Assembly (NCBI RefSeq): GCF_000382245.1
Contig: NZ_KB907862.1
Location: 248,001-312,000 of the forward strand
Direction of reading: 5' to 3'
Length of the DNA stretch: 64,000 nt
Source: Kushneria aurantia DSM 21353
Lineage (GTDB): Bacteria; Pseudomonadota; Gammaproteobacteria; Pseudomonadales; Halomonadaceae
The notes beneath the pieces were generated by a model. The model ran no database searches. It was not told the DNA's origin and was given only the letters and a program-made list of their open reading frames with translations. Of this stretch, positions 1 through 9,011 are shown in pieces. The position numbers and the translations under genes were made by a program. The stretch's first letter is position 1. Each line of letters opens with the position of its first letter.

Positions 1-1061
1 GCGAGGATTTGAACCACACCGGCGCGCACAAGATCAACAACTGCATCGGCCAGATTCTGCTGGCGCGCAAGATGGGCAAGAAGCGCATCATCGCCGAGAC
101 CGGCGCCGGCATGCACGGCGTGGCCACCGCCACCGTGGCGGCGCGCTTCGGCATGGATTGCGTGATCTACATGGGCGCCACCGATATCGAGCGCCAGCAG
201 CCCAACGTTTTTCGCATGAAGCTGTTGGGCGCCGAGGTGATTCCGGTCGAGTCCGGTACCGGCACCCTCAAGGACGCCATGAACGAGGCGCTGCGCGACT
301 GGGTGACCAACGTCGACTCCACTTTCTACCTGATCGGCACGGTGGCCGGCCCGCACCCCTATCCGGCGCTGGTGCGCGACTTCCAGTCGGTGATCGGCCG
401 CGAAACCCGCGCCCAGATGCTGGAGCGCGAAGGGCGCCTGCCGGACACCCTGATGGCCTGTATCGGCGGCGGCTCCAACGCCATGGGGCTCTTTCATCCC
501 ATGCTGGACGACGAATCGGTACAGATGATCGGCGTCGAGGCCGCCGGGCACGGCATCGAAACCGGCGAGCATGCCGCCAGCCTCAACGGCGGCCAGCCGG
601 GAGTGCTGCACGGCAACCGCACCTTCCTGCTGCAGAGCGATGACGGCCAGATCATCGATGCTCATTCGGTGTCGGCGGGGCTCGACTACCCCGGTATCGG
701 TCCCGAGCACGCCTGGCTACACGTCCAGAAGCGGGTCAATTACGTCGCCGTCACCGACCGCGAGGCGATCGAGGCGTTCAAGCTGTGCTGCGAGCTGGAG
801 GGCATTATCCCGGCGCTGGAGTCGGCCCACTCGCTGGCGCACCTTGCGAAAATCGCCGGCGACCTGCCGCACGATCATATCGTGGTGCTTAACATGAGCG
901 GGCGCGGTGACAAGGACATGGCCAGCGTTGCCAACTGGCTCGAGGAGCACGGTGATACCGACAAGCTGCCCGATACCACCGTGGCGGCGGCCGAGCCGGG
1001 CAGCGTGGATGACATGCAGCCGCCGCACGACGTCGCAAAAAAGACCGGGGAGAGCGAATAA
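1..1061 (+). CDS. trpB: Tryptophan synthase beta chain, 5' end outside window
   Basis: TrpB condenses indole with L-serine to give L-tryptophan, using PLP, in the alpha2beta2 complex with TrpA. The reading frame is open from the first bases (bases 3-8 read Glu-Asp), and the sequence opens inside the family motif [13 protein letters not shown], whose Lys (bases 30-32) is the PLP Schiff-base lysine. The phosphate-binding GGGSNA loop follows near base 465. About 75-80 N-terminal residues are missing because the window starts inside the gene. The C-terminus has a low-complexity tail (about 35 residues after the conserved NMSGRGDKD motif) that looks longer than in enteric TrpB. The stop overlaps the trpA start by one base (TAATG), so the two are translationally coupled. 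Confidence 0.97.
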   Translation, partial: EDLNHTGAHKINNCIGQILLARKMGKKRIIAETGAGMHGVATATVAARFGMDCVIYMGATDIERQQPNVFRMKLLGAEVIPVESGTGTLKDAMNEALRDWVTNVDSTFYLIGTVAGPHPYPALVRDFQSVIGRETRAQMLEREGRLPDTLMACIGGGSNAMGLFHPMLDDESVQMIGVEAAGHGIETGEHAASLNGGQPGVLHGNRTFLLQSDDGQIIDAHSVSAGLDYPGIGPEHAWLHVQKRVNYVAVTDREAIEAFKLCCELEGIIPALESAHSLAHLAKIAGDLPHDHIVVLNMSGRGDKDMASVANWLEEHGDTDKLPDTTVAAAEPGSVDDMQPPHDVAKKTGESE

Positions 1062-1873
1062 TGGCGACACGTATCAGCCGCCGCTTCGAAGCGCTCAAAG
1101 AGGAAAACCGCGCGGCGCTGGTGACCTTCACCATCGCCGGCGATCCGAACTATGAGGCCTCGCTGGCCACCCTCAGGGGGTTGCCCGAGGCGGGGGCCGA
1201 CATCATCGAGCTGGGCATGCCCTTCACCGACCCGATGGCCGACGGCCCTGCTATCCAGAAGGCCGGCCAGCGCGCCCTGCGCGCCGGTCAGAACCAGCGC
1301 AAAACGCTGCAGATGGTGCGCGAGTTTCGCCAGCACGATCAGGACACGCCGATCGTACTGATGGGCTACTACAACCCCATCTACCGCTACGGCGTCGAGG
1401 CCTTTTTAAAGGACGCCTCGGAGGCCGGTATCGACGGCCTGATCGTGGTCGACCTGCCCCCCGAGCACGACCGCGAGCTGTGTTCGCCGGCGATGGCCGC
1501 GGGGCTCGACTTTGTTCGCCTGGCGACGCCCACCACCGATGAGCGACGCCTGCCGCGGGTGCTGGAGAACAGCTCCGGCTTTATCTACTACGTCTCGGTG
1601 GCCGGCGTGACCGGTGGCCGGGCGCCCACTCCGGATGAGGTCGAACACGCCATCGGCCGCATTCGCGAGAAAAGCCGGTTGCCGGTGGCGGTGGGCTTTG
1701 GTATTCGCAGTGCCGACCAGGCCGCCGCCATTGGCCGCTTCGCCGATGCGGTGGTGGTGGGCTCGGCGCTGGTCGACTGTATCGACAAAGCCGACAGCAG
1801 TGACGCCGGTACCCGCGCGGTTCATGAGCTGACCCGCGAACTGGCCGGCGGCGTGCGTAGCGCGCGAGGCTGA
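1061..1873 (+). CDS. trpA: Tryptophan synthase alpha chain
   Basis: TrpA cleaves indole-3-glycerol phosphate to indole and glyceraldehyde-3-phosphate and channels indole to TrpB. The 270-residue TIM barrel is the usual family length. The catalytic pair is visible as Glu50 (DIIELGMPF) and Asp61 ([10 protein letters not shown]). The phosphate-binding glycines appear as VAGVTGG and GFGIRSA in the C-terminal half. The start is fixed by the TAATG overlap with trpB. A strong terminator lies 60 bases downstream, so trpA is the last gene of its operon. Confidence 0.97.
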   Translation: MATRISRRFEALKEENRAALVTFTIAGDPNYEASLATLRGLPEAGADIIELGMPFTDPMADGPAIQKAGQRALRAGQNQRKTLQMVREFRQHDQDTPIVLMGYYNPIYRYGVEAFLKDASEAGIDGLIVVDLPPEHDRELCSPAMAAGLDFVRLATPTTDERRLPRVLENSSGFIYYVSVAGVTGGRAPTPDEVEHAIGRIREKSRLPVAVGFGIRSADQAAAIGRFADAVVVGSALVDCIDKADSSDAGTRAVHELTRELAGGVRSARG

Positions 1874-1933
1874 GCGCCACCGGACACCCGTGACACCGGG
1901 CGCCGGCGGCATCAAAAGCGGCGTACCCAACAG

Positions 1934-1967
1934 CACCGGCTGCCCCCTGGGGCAGCCGGTGATTTTT
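1934..1967 (+). terminator. Intrinsic terminator after trpA
   Basis: A near-perfect 13-bp stem (CACCGGCTGCCCC paired with GGGGCAGCCGGTG) with a two-base loop is followed by ATTTTTAC on the plus strand. It fits a one-way rho-independent terminator ending the trp transcript. Confidence 0.85.
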
Positions 1968-2047
1968 ACAAGCAACGAAAAGGTGCCGAGCGTTCTCAAG
2001 AGAGGTCGGCGGCTGCCCGCCCGCTGGGCGGACAGAGATAGTCTGTC

Positions 2048-2323
2048 TTATTTCGAGACAGCGTCCTTCAGGCCCTTGCCGGCCTTGAAGGCCACGTTGC
2101 GGCTGGCCGGGATGTCGATCTCCTTGCCGGTCTGCGGGTTCTTGCCGGTGCGAGCGGCGCGCTCGCGAACGGTGAAGGTTCCGAAACCGATCAGGGTGAC
2201 ATCCTCACCGCGGGAAACACTGCGGGTAATCTCGTCGAGGACGACGTTGAGAACCTGACCTGCCTTGTCCTTGGAAAGATCCGCCTGCTCGGCAATGGCC
2301 GCGGCGAGTTCTGGTTTGCGCAT
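2048..2323 (-). CDS. hupB: HU-type nucleoid DNA-binding protein, beta-like
   Basis: HU is a small dimeric histone-like protein that bends DNA nonspecifically and compacts the nucleoid. The 91 residues match the family length (about 90). The signature GFGTFTVRERAARTGKNPQTG (residues 46-66, the DNA-binding arm with the Pro-intercalating loop) and the N-terminal MRKPELAAAIAE helix are present. The start is supported by a CAGGAGG Shine-Dalgarno just upstream on the minus strand. It is a single-gene unit divergent from ubiC. HU versus IHF is judged from the arm sequence and the overall resemblance to HupB; the alpha/beta distinction is less certain. Confidence 0.93.
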   Translation of the reverse strand: MRKPELAAAIAEQADLSKDKAGQVLNVVLDEITRSVSRGEDVTLIGFGTFTVRERAARTGKNPQTGKEIDIPASRNVAFKAGKGLKDAVSK

Positions 2324-2367
2324 AACGCCTCCTGATTGGGCTGATGACGTTTGTCGGGCCGCCCCTT

Positions 2368-2395
2368 GTTATAGCAACTTCTGTTATAGCAACTT
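2368..2395 (-). promoter_or_regulatory. Tandem extended -10 elements upstream of HU gene
   Basis: The 13-mer AAGTTGCTATAAC (minus-strand reading) occurs twice with a 15-bp period (2383-2395 and 2368-2380). Each copy contains TGCTATAAC, an extended -10 (TGn-TATAAC), placed 45-70 bases upstream of the HU start. No good -35 is evident, as expected for extended -10 promoters. The rest of the 304-base gap 2324-2627 between HU and ubiC shows nothing else I can name. Confidence 0.4.
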
Positions 2396-2627
2396 TGCAT
2401 ACTGCCTTGCGAAAGGCCGAGGTTATTCCTCCACAGGGCTGCCGGGAAGCCCCATTGGCCCCGTGTCGATGGAGTGAACACTGTTCGACCGGTGCAGACT
2501 AGCAACGCCGGGGCCCCCAACGCCAGCCAAAACTGCATAATGGCGCTTCTCACCGCACGATTGCCATGGCACGACAAAGCCAATAGGCTCGTCGGGCACA
2601 CTGATTCGCGCCCCACGTCCAGACCGT

Positions 2628-3212
2628 ATGATGCCCATGGATGCCGTCACGCTTCCCCCTCGCTGGTACCCGGTCGCCCTCTATCGCGGGGCGCTGCCGG
2701 CGTCGCTGATACGTTCGCGGGACTCCCTTACCGCCCGCCTCGAAAGCGTGGCCGGTGCCACCATAAGGGTACGTATCCACGCCCAGGGCGTGGCGCGCGG
2801 CCGCCCTGACGAACTGGCAGCGCTGGGGCTGGCCGCCGGCCGGCTGGTGTGGCGCCGTGAGGTGACGCTCGAGGCCGAGGGCCGGACGCTGGTAGCGGCC
2901 CGTTCGGTGGCGGCGCTCGATGACCGCTCGCCGTGGCTTGCGGGTATCGGTAACCGGGCGCTGGGCCATCAACTCTTCTCGCACCGCCTGCGCGGGGCGG
3001 GCAAGTCGCGGGTGACGCGCTCGGCGATCGAGGCCACCCACGCCCGCCCCGGCTTTGCGGGCCTGCCCGCGCTGCCCGCACGTCGTTCGCTGTTCACCCT
3101 GCCGGGCGCTCGGCAGTTACTGGTGCAGGAGTATTTTTCGAGTGCGCTGACAGACAGCGCCGAGGCCCCGCCTTCGGTTAGACTGGGGGCCTGTGACCGA
3201 CAGGAGCCATGA
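2628..3212 (+). CDS. ubiC: Chorismate lyase (chorismate pyruvate-lyase)
   Basis: UbiC removes pyruvate from chorismate to give 4-hydroxybenzoate, the first committed step of ubiquinone synthesis, in the cytoplasm. The 194-residue protein shows the family landmarks: an early tryptophan segment (PRWYPV), the central RLVWRREVTLEAEGRTLVAARS region, and LGHQLFSH near residue 108. Identification is strengthened by the four-base ATGA overlap with ubiA immediately downstream, the standard ubiCA order. Several in-frame ATGs lie at the N-terminus (2628, 2631, 2640), so the exact start is uncertain by a few residues. Confidence 0.93.
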   Translation: MMPMDAVTLPPRWYPVALYRGALPASLIRSRDSLTARLESVAGATIRVRIHAQGVARGRPDELAALGLAAGRLVWRREVTLEAEGRTLVAARSVAALDDRSPWLAGIGNRALGHQLFSHRLRGAGKSRVTRSAIEATHARPGFAGLPALPARRSLFTLPGARQLLVQEYFSSALTDSAEAPPSVRLGACDRQEP

Positions 3213-4081
3213 TGACGTCCTCGCCTCTCGCCCGACTGCCCGATTTTCTGCGTCTTGCCCGGCTGGACCGGCCGATCGGCACCTGGCTTCTGATGTGGCC
3301 CACCCTGGCAGCGCTGTGGCTGGCTGCCGACGGCCTGCCCGAACGGCGCAATCTGCTCATCTTCGTCGCCGGTGTCTACGTCATGCGCGCTGCCGGCTGC
3401 GTGATCAACGACTACGCCGACCGCCACTTCGACGCCCACGTGCAGCGCACCCACGACCGCCCGCTGGCCACTGGCCGGATCAGCGAGCGCGAGGCACTGA
3501 CGCTGTTCGCGGCGCTGCTGGTGATCGCCTTCGTGCTGGTCTGCTTCACCAACCTGTTCACCATCGTCCTGTCGCTGGGCGGCGCGGCGCTGGCGATCTG
3601 CTACCCCTTCATGAAGCGCTATACCCACTTCCCGCAGGTGGTGCTGGGCGCGGCCTTCGGCTGGAGCATTCCGATGGCCTTCGGCGCCGAGCAGCAGGCG
3701 GTGCCGGCGGTGGCCTGGTGGCTGTTTTTCGCCAATATCGCCTGGACGCTGGTGTATGACACCTGGTATGCGATGGTCGACCGCGACGACGATGTGAAGA
3801 TCGGCATTCGCTCCACGGCGGTGCTGTTCGGTCGCTTCGATCTGCTCCTCCAGGCCGCGCTGCAGGTCATGACCCTGCTGCTGCTGGCGGTGGTGGGTCA
3901 GAGCGCCGGCCTCGGTGGTTTTTACTGGGTGGCGCTGGGGGCGATTGCGGTCATATTCGCCTGGCAGCAGTATCTGTGCCGCCAGCGTTCCCGCGAGGGC
4001 TGCTTTCGCGCCTTTCTCAACAATCACTGGGTGGGCATTGTGCTGTTCGCCGGGGTGGCGCTGGCCAGCTGGCCGCAGTGA
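3209..4081 (+). CDS. ubiA: 4-hydroxybenzoate octaprenyltransferase
   Basis: UbiA attaches the polyprenyl tail to 4-hydroxybenzoate at the inner membrane, the second step of ubiquinone synthesis. The 290-residue protein is multi-helical with both prenyl-diphosphate/Mg2+-binding aspartate motifs: NDYADRHFD (residues 67-75) and DTWYAMVDRDDD (184-195). The length is normal for the family. The start overlaps the ubiC stop by four bases (ATGA); a second in-frame ATG follows directly, so the protein may start one codon later. Confidence 0.97.
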   Translation: MMTSSPLARLPDFLRLARLDRPIGTWLLMWPTLAALWLAADGLPERRNLLIFVAGVYVMRAAGCVINDYADRHFDAHVQRTHDRPLATGRISEREALTLFAALLVIAFVLVCFTNLFTIVLSLGGAALAICYPFMKRYTHFPQVVLGAAFGWSIPMAFGAEQQAVPAVAWWLFFANIAWTLVYDTWYAMVDRDDDVKIGIRSTAVLFGRFDLLLQAALQVMTLLLLAVVGQSAGLGGFYWVALGAIAVIFAWQQYLCRQRSREGCFRAFLNNHWVGIVLFAGVALASWPQ

Positions 4082-4116
4082 CACGCCGGGGCGGCCGCGA
4101 AGGCCATGCGGCGGCG

Positions 4117-4137
4117 CTGTTCATGAAAATGTAATAT
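4117..4137 (+). promoter_or_regulatory. Possible Pho box upstream of phoB
   Basis: CTGTTCATGAAAATGTAAT in the ubiA-phoB gap resembles the PhoB half-site pair (CTGTCAT, A/T spacer, CTGTCAT), with about 9 of 14 half-site positions matching and an A-rich spacer. It lies about 110 bases upstream of the phoB start, where an autoregulatory Pho box is expected. The match is imperfect. Confidence 0.4.
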
Positions 4138-4242
4138 CGTAGGGGTTGAATGGTAGCGCCTTCGGGGTGGCCGCCGTGCGGGCGCCGGCAGGCGCGCAGG
4201 ATAACAGCCGCCGCATTTCCTACCGGCAGGGAACCGTCATAG

Positions 4243-4929
4243 ATGTCCAGAACCATCCTGATAGTCGACGATGAGGCGCCGATTCGCGAGATGATTGCGA
4301 TGGCGCTGGAGATGGCCGATTTTCGCATTCTGGAAGCCGAGGACGCCCAGTCCGCCCATGCCAGAGTGGTCGACGAGCGTCCCGATCTGATCCTGCTCGA
4401 CTGGATGCTGCCCGGCGTCAGCGGTATCGACCTGGCGCGGCGGCTCAAGCGGGAGTCAACGACGCGCGATATTCCCATCATCCTGCTCACCGCGCGTACC
4501 GAGGAGGACAACAAGGTGCAGGGGCTGGAGAGCGGCGCCGATGACTACATCACCAAGCCCTTCTCGCCGCGCGAGCTGATTGCGCGCCTCAAGGCGGTAC
4601 TGCGCCGCACCACGCCGGTTGGCGTCGAGGAGCAGGTGGAGGTCAACGGCCTGCAGCTCGACCCGGTCAGCCATCGCGTCAGTATCGACGGTAAACCGCT
4701 GGAGATCGGTCCCACCGAGTACCGCCTGCTGCAGTTTTTCATGACCCATCAGGAGCGCGCCTACACCCGCACTCAGCTGCTCGATCAGGTGTGGGGGGGC
4801 AATGTCTACGTCGAGGAGCGCACCGTCGACGTGCATATCCGCCGGCTGCGCAAGGTACTGGGCGAGCCACACCAGCATCTGGTGCAGACGGTGCGCGGCA
4901 CCGGCTATCGCTTTTCGGCCCGCCAGTAG
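4243..4929 (+). CDS. phoB: Phosphate regulon response regulator PhoB
   Basis: PhoB is the OmpR-type response regulator that activates phosphate-starvation genes when phosphorylated by PhoR. Its 228 residues hold a receiver domain (acidic DDE at residues 9-11, phospho-acceptor Asp53 in LLDWMLPG, conserved Lys105 in TKPFSPREL) and a C-terminal winged helix (about 135-228; [29 protein letters not shown]). It is followed about 100 bases later by phoR on the same strand. A candidate Pho box lies upstream. Confidence 0.95.
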   Translation: MSRTILIVDDEAPIREMIAMALEMADFRILEAEDAQSAHARVVDERPDLILLDWMLPGVSGIDLARRLKRESTTRDIPIILLTARTEEDNKVQGLESGADDYITKPFSPRELIARLKAVLRRTTPVGVEEQVEVNGLQLDPVSHRVSIDGKPLEIGPTEYRLLQFFMTHQERAYTRTQLLDQVWGGNVYVEERTVDVHIRRLRKVLGEPHQHLVQTVRGTGYRFSARQ

Positions 4930-5031
4930 TTCGTATCGCCATCGGGTGAGTGCCTCGGCAGGCGTTATAGTGGAAGGTTACAAAAGGTCGGTACTGCCGG
5001 CTGCCATTCGTTGAACGGGATACCGGTTGCC

Positions 5032-6360
5032 ATGAACTACTGGCTCAACGAGCTCTGGCGTCTCGCCTATCTGATCGTCTGCTTCGGCATCCTCGGCTTT
5101 CTGCTCGGCTATCCCGGCTGGGGGCTGGCGCTGGGGCTGGCGATCCATCTGACAATGACGCTGCGCCACCTGAAGCGTCTCTACCGCTGGTTGGAAGCGC
5201 CGGTGGATCAGCGTCCGCCGGATGGCGAGGGCGTGTGGGGCGATCTGTTCGATCGCCTGTGGCGCTATCAGAAGGGCCAGCAGCAGCTGCAAAACCGCCT
5301 GCGCTCGGTGCTCAGACGGGTGCAGGAGTCCGCCGAGTCGATGAGCGAAGGGGTGGTCATGCTCGATTCGCGGGGCTGCCTCGACTGGTGGAACAGTGCC
5401 GCCGAGCGGCTGATCGGCCTCGACAAGCGTCACGACCACGGCCACCACCTGACCAACTATATGCGCGACCCCGATTTCGTGCGCTATTTTCGCCGCAGCG
5501 ACTACAGCGAGCCGATCACCCTCAAGTCGCCGGTCAGTGACGCCCGCTCGCTGGCCTGCCAGATCACCCGTTTCGGCGACGACGAGCGGCTGCTGGTCAT
5601 CCGCGATATCACCCGCCTGCAGCGCCTCGAGCAGACCCGCCGCGACTTCGTTGCCAACGTCTCCCACGAGCTGCGTACGCCGCTGACGGTGCTTACCGGC
5701 TATCTGGAAACCTGGCAGGACAGCGCTGCCGACATGCTGCCGCCGGCCATGCAGCGCGGGCTCGACCGCATGCATGAACAGACCGATCGCATGCAGCATC
5801 TGGTGGAGGATTTGCTCACCCTGTCGCGGCTGGAAACCAGCGACCGCCAGCGCGACGAGCACTCCATCGACATGGCGGCGCTGTGCGAGTCGCTGCGCAG
5901 CGACGGCGCCGCGCTGGCGGCGGGCAGCCACGGGATCAGCTGCGAGATCGCTGAGCAGCGGCGGCTGTTCGGCGACCAGCAGGAGATCCACAGCGCGCTC
6001 TCCAACCTGGTCTACAACGCCGTGCGCTACACCCCGGAGGGCTGCCATATCACCATCCGCTACTGCCGCTGGGGCGAGGCGGGCGCGGCCGTCGAGGTGA
6101 TCGACGACGGCGAGGGGATCGCCCCCGAGCATATCCCGCGGCTGACCGAGCGCTTCTATCGGGTCGACAAGAGCCGCTCGGTGGCCAGCGGCGGCACCGG
6201 GCTGGGTCTGGCGATCGTCAAACACGTGTTGCTGCGCCACGACGCCTGGCTGGAGATCGACAGCGATCCCGGCGAGGGCGCCTGCTTTCGCTGTATCTTT
6301 CCCGCCGCGCGCATGGCGGCGCCGGTGGTGGTCAGCGCCGCTGACAGCCGGGCCGGCTAA
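5032..6360 (+). CDS. phoR: Phosphate regulon sensor kinase PhoR
   Basis: PhoR autophosphorylates under phosphate limitation and passes the phosphate to PhoB. The 442 residues show two N-terminal membrane segments (about 11-46), a charged linker, a PAS domain (about 95-195), the dimerisation/His-phosphorylation helix NVSHELRTPLTVL with His212, and the ATPase N, G1 and G2 boxes (VYNAVRYTPEG, DDGEGI, GGTGLGLAIVK). I chose the ATG at 5032 because the upstream in-frame TTG at 5011 would add only a non-hydrophobic leader. The stop overlaps, tail to tail, the end of the amidase gene on the other strand. Confidence 0.95.
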   Translation: MNYWLNELWRLAYLIVCFGILGFLLGYPGWGLALGLAIHLTMTLRHLKRLYRWLEAPVDQRPPDGEGVWGDLFDRLWRYQKGQQQLQNRLRSVLRRVQESAESMSEGVVMLDSRGCLDWWNSAAERLIGLDKRHDHGHHLTNYMRDPDFVRYFRRSDYSEPITLKSPVSDARSLACQITRFGDDERLLVIRDITRLQRLEQTRRDFVANVSHELRTPLTVLTGYLETWQDSAADMLPPAMQRGLDRMHEQTDRMQHLVEDLLTLSRLETSDRQRDEHSIDMAALCESLRSDGAALAAGSHGISCEIAEQRRLFGDQQEIHSALSNLVYNAVRYTPEGCHITIRYCRWGEAGAAVEVIDDGEGIAPEHIPRLTERFYRVDKSRSVASGGTGLGLAIVKHVLLRHDAWLEIDSDPGEGACFRCIFPAARMAAPVVVSAADSRAG

Positions 6361-7325
6361 CGCAGCGCCCTCACCGCCGCCTCGCCCTGATAACGCTCCA
6401 GCAGCGCCATCAGAATCGCCTGGCTTTCGATATCCATCCTGGCGTTGGTGTCGGTGGGGCGAAAGTGCAGCTGGAAGGCGCGCACCACGCGGCGGGTCTC
6501 TTCATCCATGACACCGCTCACCGCCAATGGATAGCCCCAGGCCGCAAGGGCGCGTTGAAACTGCGCCACGCTCAGCGGCGCCTGCGACAGTTGCCGCTGC
6601 CAGCGGGCCACCGTCTCGCGCTCGGGCCAGGCACCCACGCCGGCCTGATAGAGGCGCTGCCAGGGGAAGAAGGGGCCGGGGTCGACCTTGCGCCCCGGCG
6701 CAATGTCGCTGTGGCCCAGCACGTTTTGCGGCTCGATGTCGTAGCGCTCGACCAGATCCCGCGTCAGTTCAATGACCAGCTCGATCTGAGCACGCGAATA
6801 GGGCGTCCACACCTGGCCTTCGGGGGAGTCGTGATAGCCCGGATTGACGATCTCGATGCCGACCGAGGTGTCGTTGAGGTTACTGCGATCGGCCCACTGG
6901 CTGACCCCGGCGTGCCAGGCGCGTCGGTCTTCATCCACCAGCTGCAGCACCACCGGCCGGTCGCGGTAGCGACCCGGGTTGTCGGTCACCAGATAGTGAG
7001 CGCTGACATTGCTTTCGGTAAGGGTGCGCAGCGCGGCGCGCTCATCGCCGCCGGTGTAGTGCAGCACGATAAAGCGCACGCGCTGGTTCTGGCCGCGGGC
7101 GCCGAGCGAGCGGTCGACCAGGTAGCCCGGGCGCGCTTCGAGTGCGCCGCCCGCGGCCGGCGAGTAGTGCCGCGGGGCGATGTTGCTGTCGGTCAGCGGC
7201 ACATTGCTGAACAGCAGATCGATGGCATCGGTATCGACCTGCGGCGTCGGTTGCGGGGGCGGTGCCGCGGCACAGCCGGCCAGCAGCAGCGCGCCGGCAG
7301 CAAGGAAATAAAGGCGTTGGGGCAT
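6357..7325 (-). CDS. amiD: N-acetylmuramoyl-L-alanine amidase lipoprotein (AmiD type)
   Basis: This periplasmic enzyme would cleave the bond between N-acetylmuramic acid and L-Ala in peptidoglycan or anhydro-muropeptides. The 322 residues begin with a lipoprotein signal (lipobox LLAGC, Cys18). The Amidase_2 fold follows with zinc-site motifs FIVLHYTGG, WHAGVSQW and LGHSDIAPGRKVDPG, and a C-terminal peptidoglycan-binding domain (about 235-305, VSGVMDEETRRVVRAFQ). Lipoprotein anchoring plus a PGB domain fits AmiD rather than cytoplasmic AmpD. It is convergent with phoR and has no obvious functional link to its neighbours. Confidence 0.88.
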   Translation of the reverse strand: MPQRLYFLAAGALLLAGCAAAPPPQPTPQVDTDAIDLLFSNVPLTDSNIAPRHYSPAAGGALEARPGYLVDRSLGARGQNQRVRFIVLHYTGGDERAALRTLTESNVSAHYLVTDNPGRYRDRPVVLQLVDEDRRAWHAGVSQWADRSNLNDTSVGIEIVNPGYHDSPEGQVWTPYSRAQIELVIELTRDLVERYDIEPQNVLGHSDIAPGRKVDPGPFFPWQRLYQAGVGAWPERETVARWQRQLSQAPLSVAQFQRALAAWGYPLAVSGVMDEETRRVVRAFQLHFRPTDTNARMDIESQAILMALLERYQGEAAVRALR

Positions 7326-7355
7326 CCTGGCGTCCGAAGGGGGCGTTGAAGGAGA

Positions 7356-8090
7356 TCAGTGTCGGTGTGGCGCGGGCAGCGCCCGGTAGTCGCGGCGCCA
7401 GACGATGACGCCGGCCGCTACCGCTGCCGGCATCACCAGCAGATTGACCACCGGAATCCAGATCAGTGCCGATACCACGCCGCCGAAGGTGAGCGTTGAC
7501 CACCAGCGCAGGGTCAGTCGCCGACGCATCTCCGCAAAGCTGACGCCGTTGTTGTCCATCGGGTAGTCGAGATACTGGATCGACATGCTCCAGATCGAAA
7601 ACAGCGCCCAGCCCGGCGGCGCCAGAATATTGAGCCCCGGCACGAAGCCGATCAGCACCAGCAGCAGCACCCGCGGCAGCATCCAGGCGATCTTCTGCAA
7701 TTCGCGCCTCAGGCTGTCGATGCCCTGACGCCACAGCGAGCGCTCATCGATACTTTCGCTCTGGCCGCTCAGGCGCTGCTCGACCTTTTCGGCCAGAAAG
7801 CCGTAGAAGGGCGCGGCGATCAAAGTGGCCAGACGGGTGAAGGTGAAGGCCAGCACCAGCAGCAGCGAGACGATCACCAGCGGCCAGATCAGCCACTCCA
7901 GCCAGCCGAGCCAGCCCGGTATGGCGGCCATCCAGTAGTCGACCCAGCCGGAGAAGCGCTCGATCACCAGCGCAAAGAGCGCCGCATAGATCACCAGATT
8001 GACCAGCAGCGGTACGAACACATAGCGCCGCAGGCCGGGTTCGAGCACCATTGACACGCCGCGGCTCAGCGCGGAGACGGCATACACCAT
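7356..8090 (-). CDS. cysZ: Sulfate transporter CysZ / EI24-domain membrane protein
   Basis: CysZ proteins import sulfate for cysteine synthesis. The 244-residue protein is largely hydrophobic, with four to five membrane segments (about 25-45, 65-90, 140-165, 200-225). The family signatures are visible: an N-terminal GLRRYVFVPLLVNLVIYA, TLIAAPFYGFLAEKVE, and the conserved YLDYPMDNNGVSFAEMRRRL block. The length is normal. The gap to the amidase gene downstream is 30 bases, so the two may be cotranscribed. No other sulfur genes are nearby, so the substrate is assigned from family resemblance only. Confidence 0.88.
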   Translation of the reverse strand: MVYAVSALSRGVSMVLEPGLRRYVFVPLLVNLVIYAALFALVIERFSGWVDYWMAAIPGWLGWLEWLIWPLVIVSLLLVLAFTFTRLATLIAAPFYGFLAEKVEQRLSGQSESIDERSLWRQGIDSLRRELQKIAWMLPRVLLLVLIGFVPGLNILAPPGWALFSIWSMSIQYLDYPMDNNGVSFAEMRRRLTLRWWSTLTFGGVVSALIWIPVVNLLVMPAAVAAGVIVWRRDYRALPAPHRH

Positions 8091-8165
8091 CCTGTCACCA
8101 TCGGGAGAGGATAAAGGCGGGAGCGTAGCACAGCCGCCCGCCGTTGCGGCGGGCGGCGGGAATCG

Positions 8166-8891
8166 TCAGAGGTTGTCTTCGGCGTCGCGCTGGAGGCTGG
8201 ACTTGCCGACGTGGCGCACGTCGGCGCCCTCGACCAGATAGATGACCGATTCGGCGATGTTGCTGGCGTGGTCGCCGACGCGCTCCAGCGAACGCAGAAT
8301 CCACATCACGTTGAGCACCGGGCTGATGGCGCGCGGGTCCTCCATCATGAAGGTGACCAGCGAGCGCATGGCGCTTCTGTAGTGCTGATCCACCTCGTCG
8401 TCCTCGGTGAGCACCTGGCGGGCGGTGTCGGCGTCCATACGGGCGAAGGCGGTCAGCGCGTTGCGCGACATCAGCCGCACGCGGGCGCTGATGTTGCGAA
8501 TCTCCGCCACGCCGCGGGAGCTCTGGCCGTTTTCGATCAGATGCAGCACGTTACGCGCGATCTTGTTGCTCTCGTCGCCCATACGCTCCAGGTCGGAGGT
8601 GGTGCGGGTCACCGCCAGTACCAGGCGCAGATCGGAGGCGGTGGGCTGACGGCGAGCCAGCACATGGGTGCAGGCCTCGTCGAGTTCGAGCTGGAAGTCG
8701 TTGACGGCGTGATCGTTGGCGCGCACCTGCTCGGCAGCGGTGGCGTCGTTTTCGATCAGCGCTTCGACCACTTCGCTGAGATGGCGCTCGACCAGCCCGC
8801 CCATGGCCAGCAGCCGGGTTCGCAGTGACTCCAGCTCCTCGTTGAACTGGCGCGAGATGTGCTGGGTGTGACGATCGTTGGTGATATCCAT
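8166..8891 (-). CDS. phoU: Phosphate-specific transport/signalling protein PhoU
   Basis: PhoU damps PhoR-PhoB signalling when phosphate is plentiful, acting between the Pst transporter and PhoR. The 241 residues form two PhoU repeats of three-helix bundles; metal-binding-type segments MGDESNKIARN and LERVGDHASNIAES are clear in repeats one and two. The length is standard. The pst genes usually next to phoU are absent here; the gene stands alone between cysZ and uvrD, a few kb from phoBR. Confidence 0.96.
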   Translation of the reverse strand: MDITNDRHTQHISRQFNEELESLRTRLLAMGGLVERHLSEVVEALIENDATAAEQVRANDHAVNDFQLELDEACTHVLARRQPTASDLRLVLAVTRTTSDLERMGDESNKIARNVLHLIENGQSSRGVAEIRNISARVRLMSRNALTAFARMDADTARQVLTEDDEVDQHYRSAMRSLVTFMMEDPRAISPVLNVMWILRSLERVGDHASNIAESVIYLVEGADVRHVGKSSLQRDAEDNL

Positions 8892-9011
8892 AAAGCTCCG
8901 ACCGCGGTAATAGGTCGTATCGAAGGGGTTAAGGTCTTATAGACAGACCATAATGATGGTTAATATAGCGGCAGGTGATGAATTTTTGGTGACATCCGGG
9001 CATGTTCAGTT

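Noticed and set aside
2969..4084. 371-codon minus-strand frame over ubiA
   Set aside because: ubiA shows both prenyltransferase motifs; the antisense frame has none and is His/Gln/Arg-rich.
4978..6240. 420-codon minus-strand frame over phoR
   Set aside because: Shadow of phoR, whose kinase motifs are intact.
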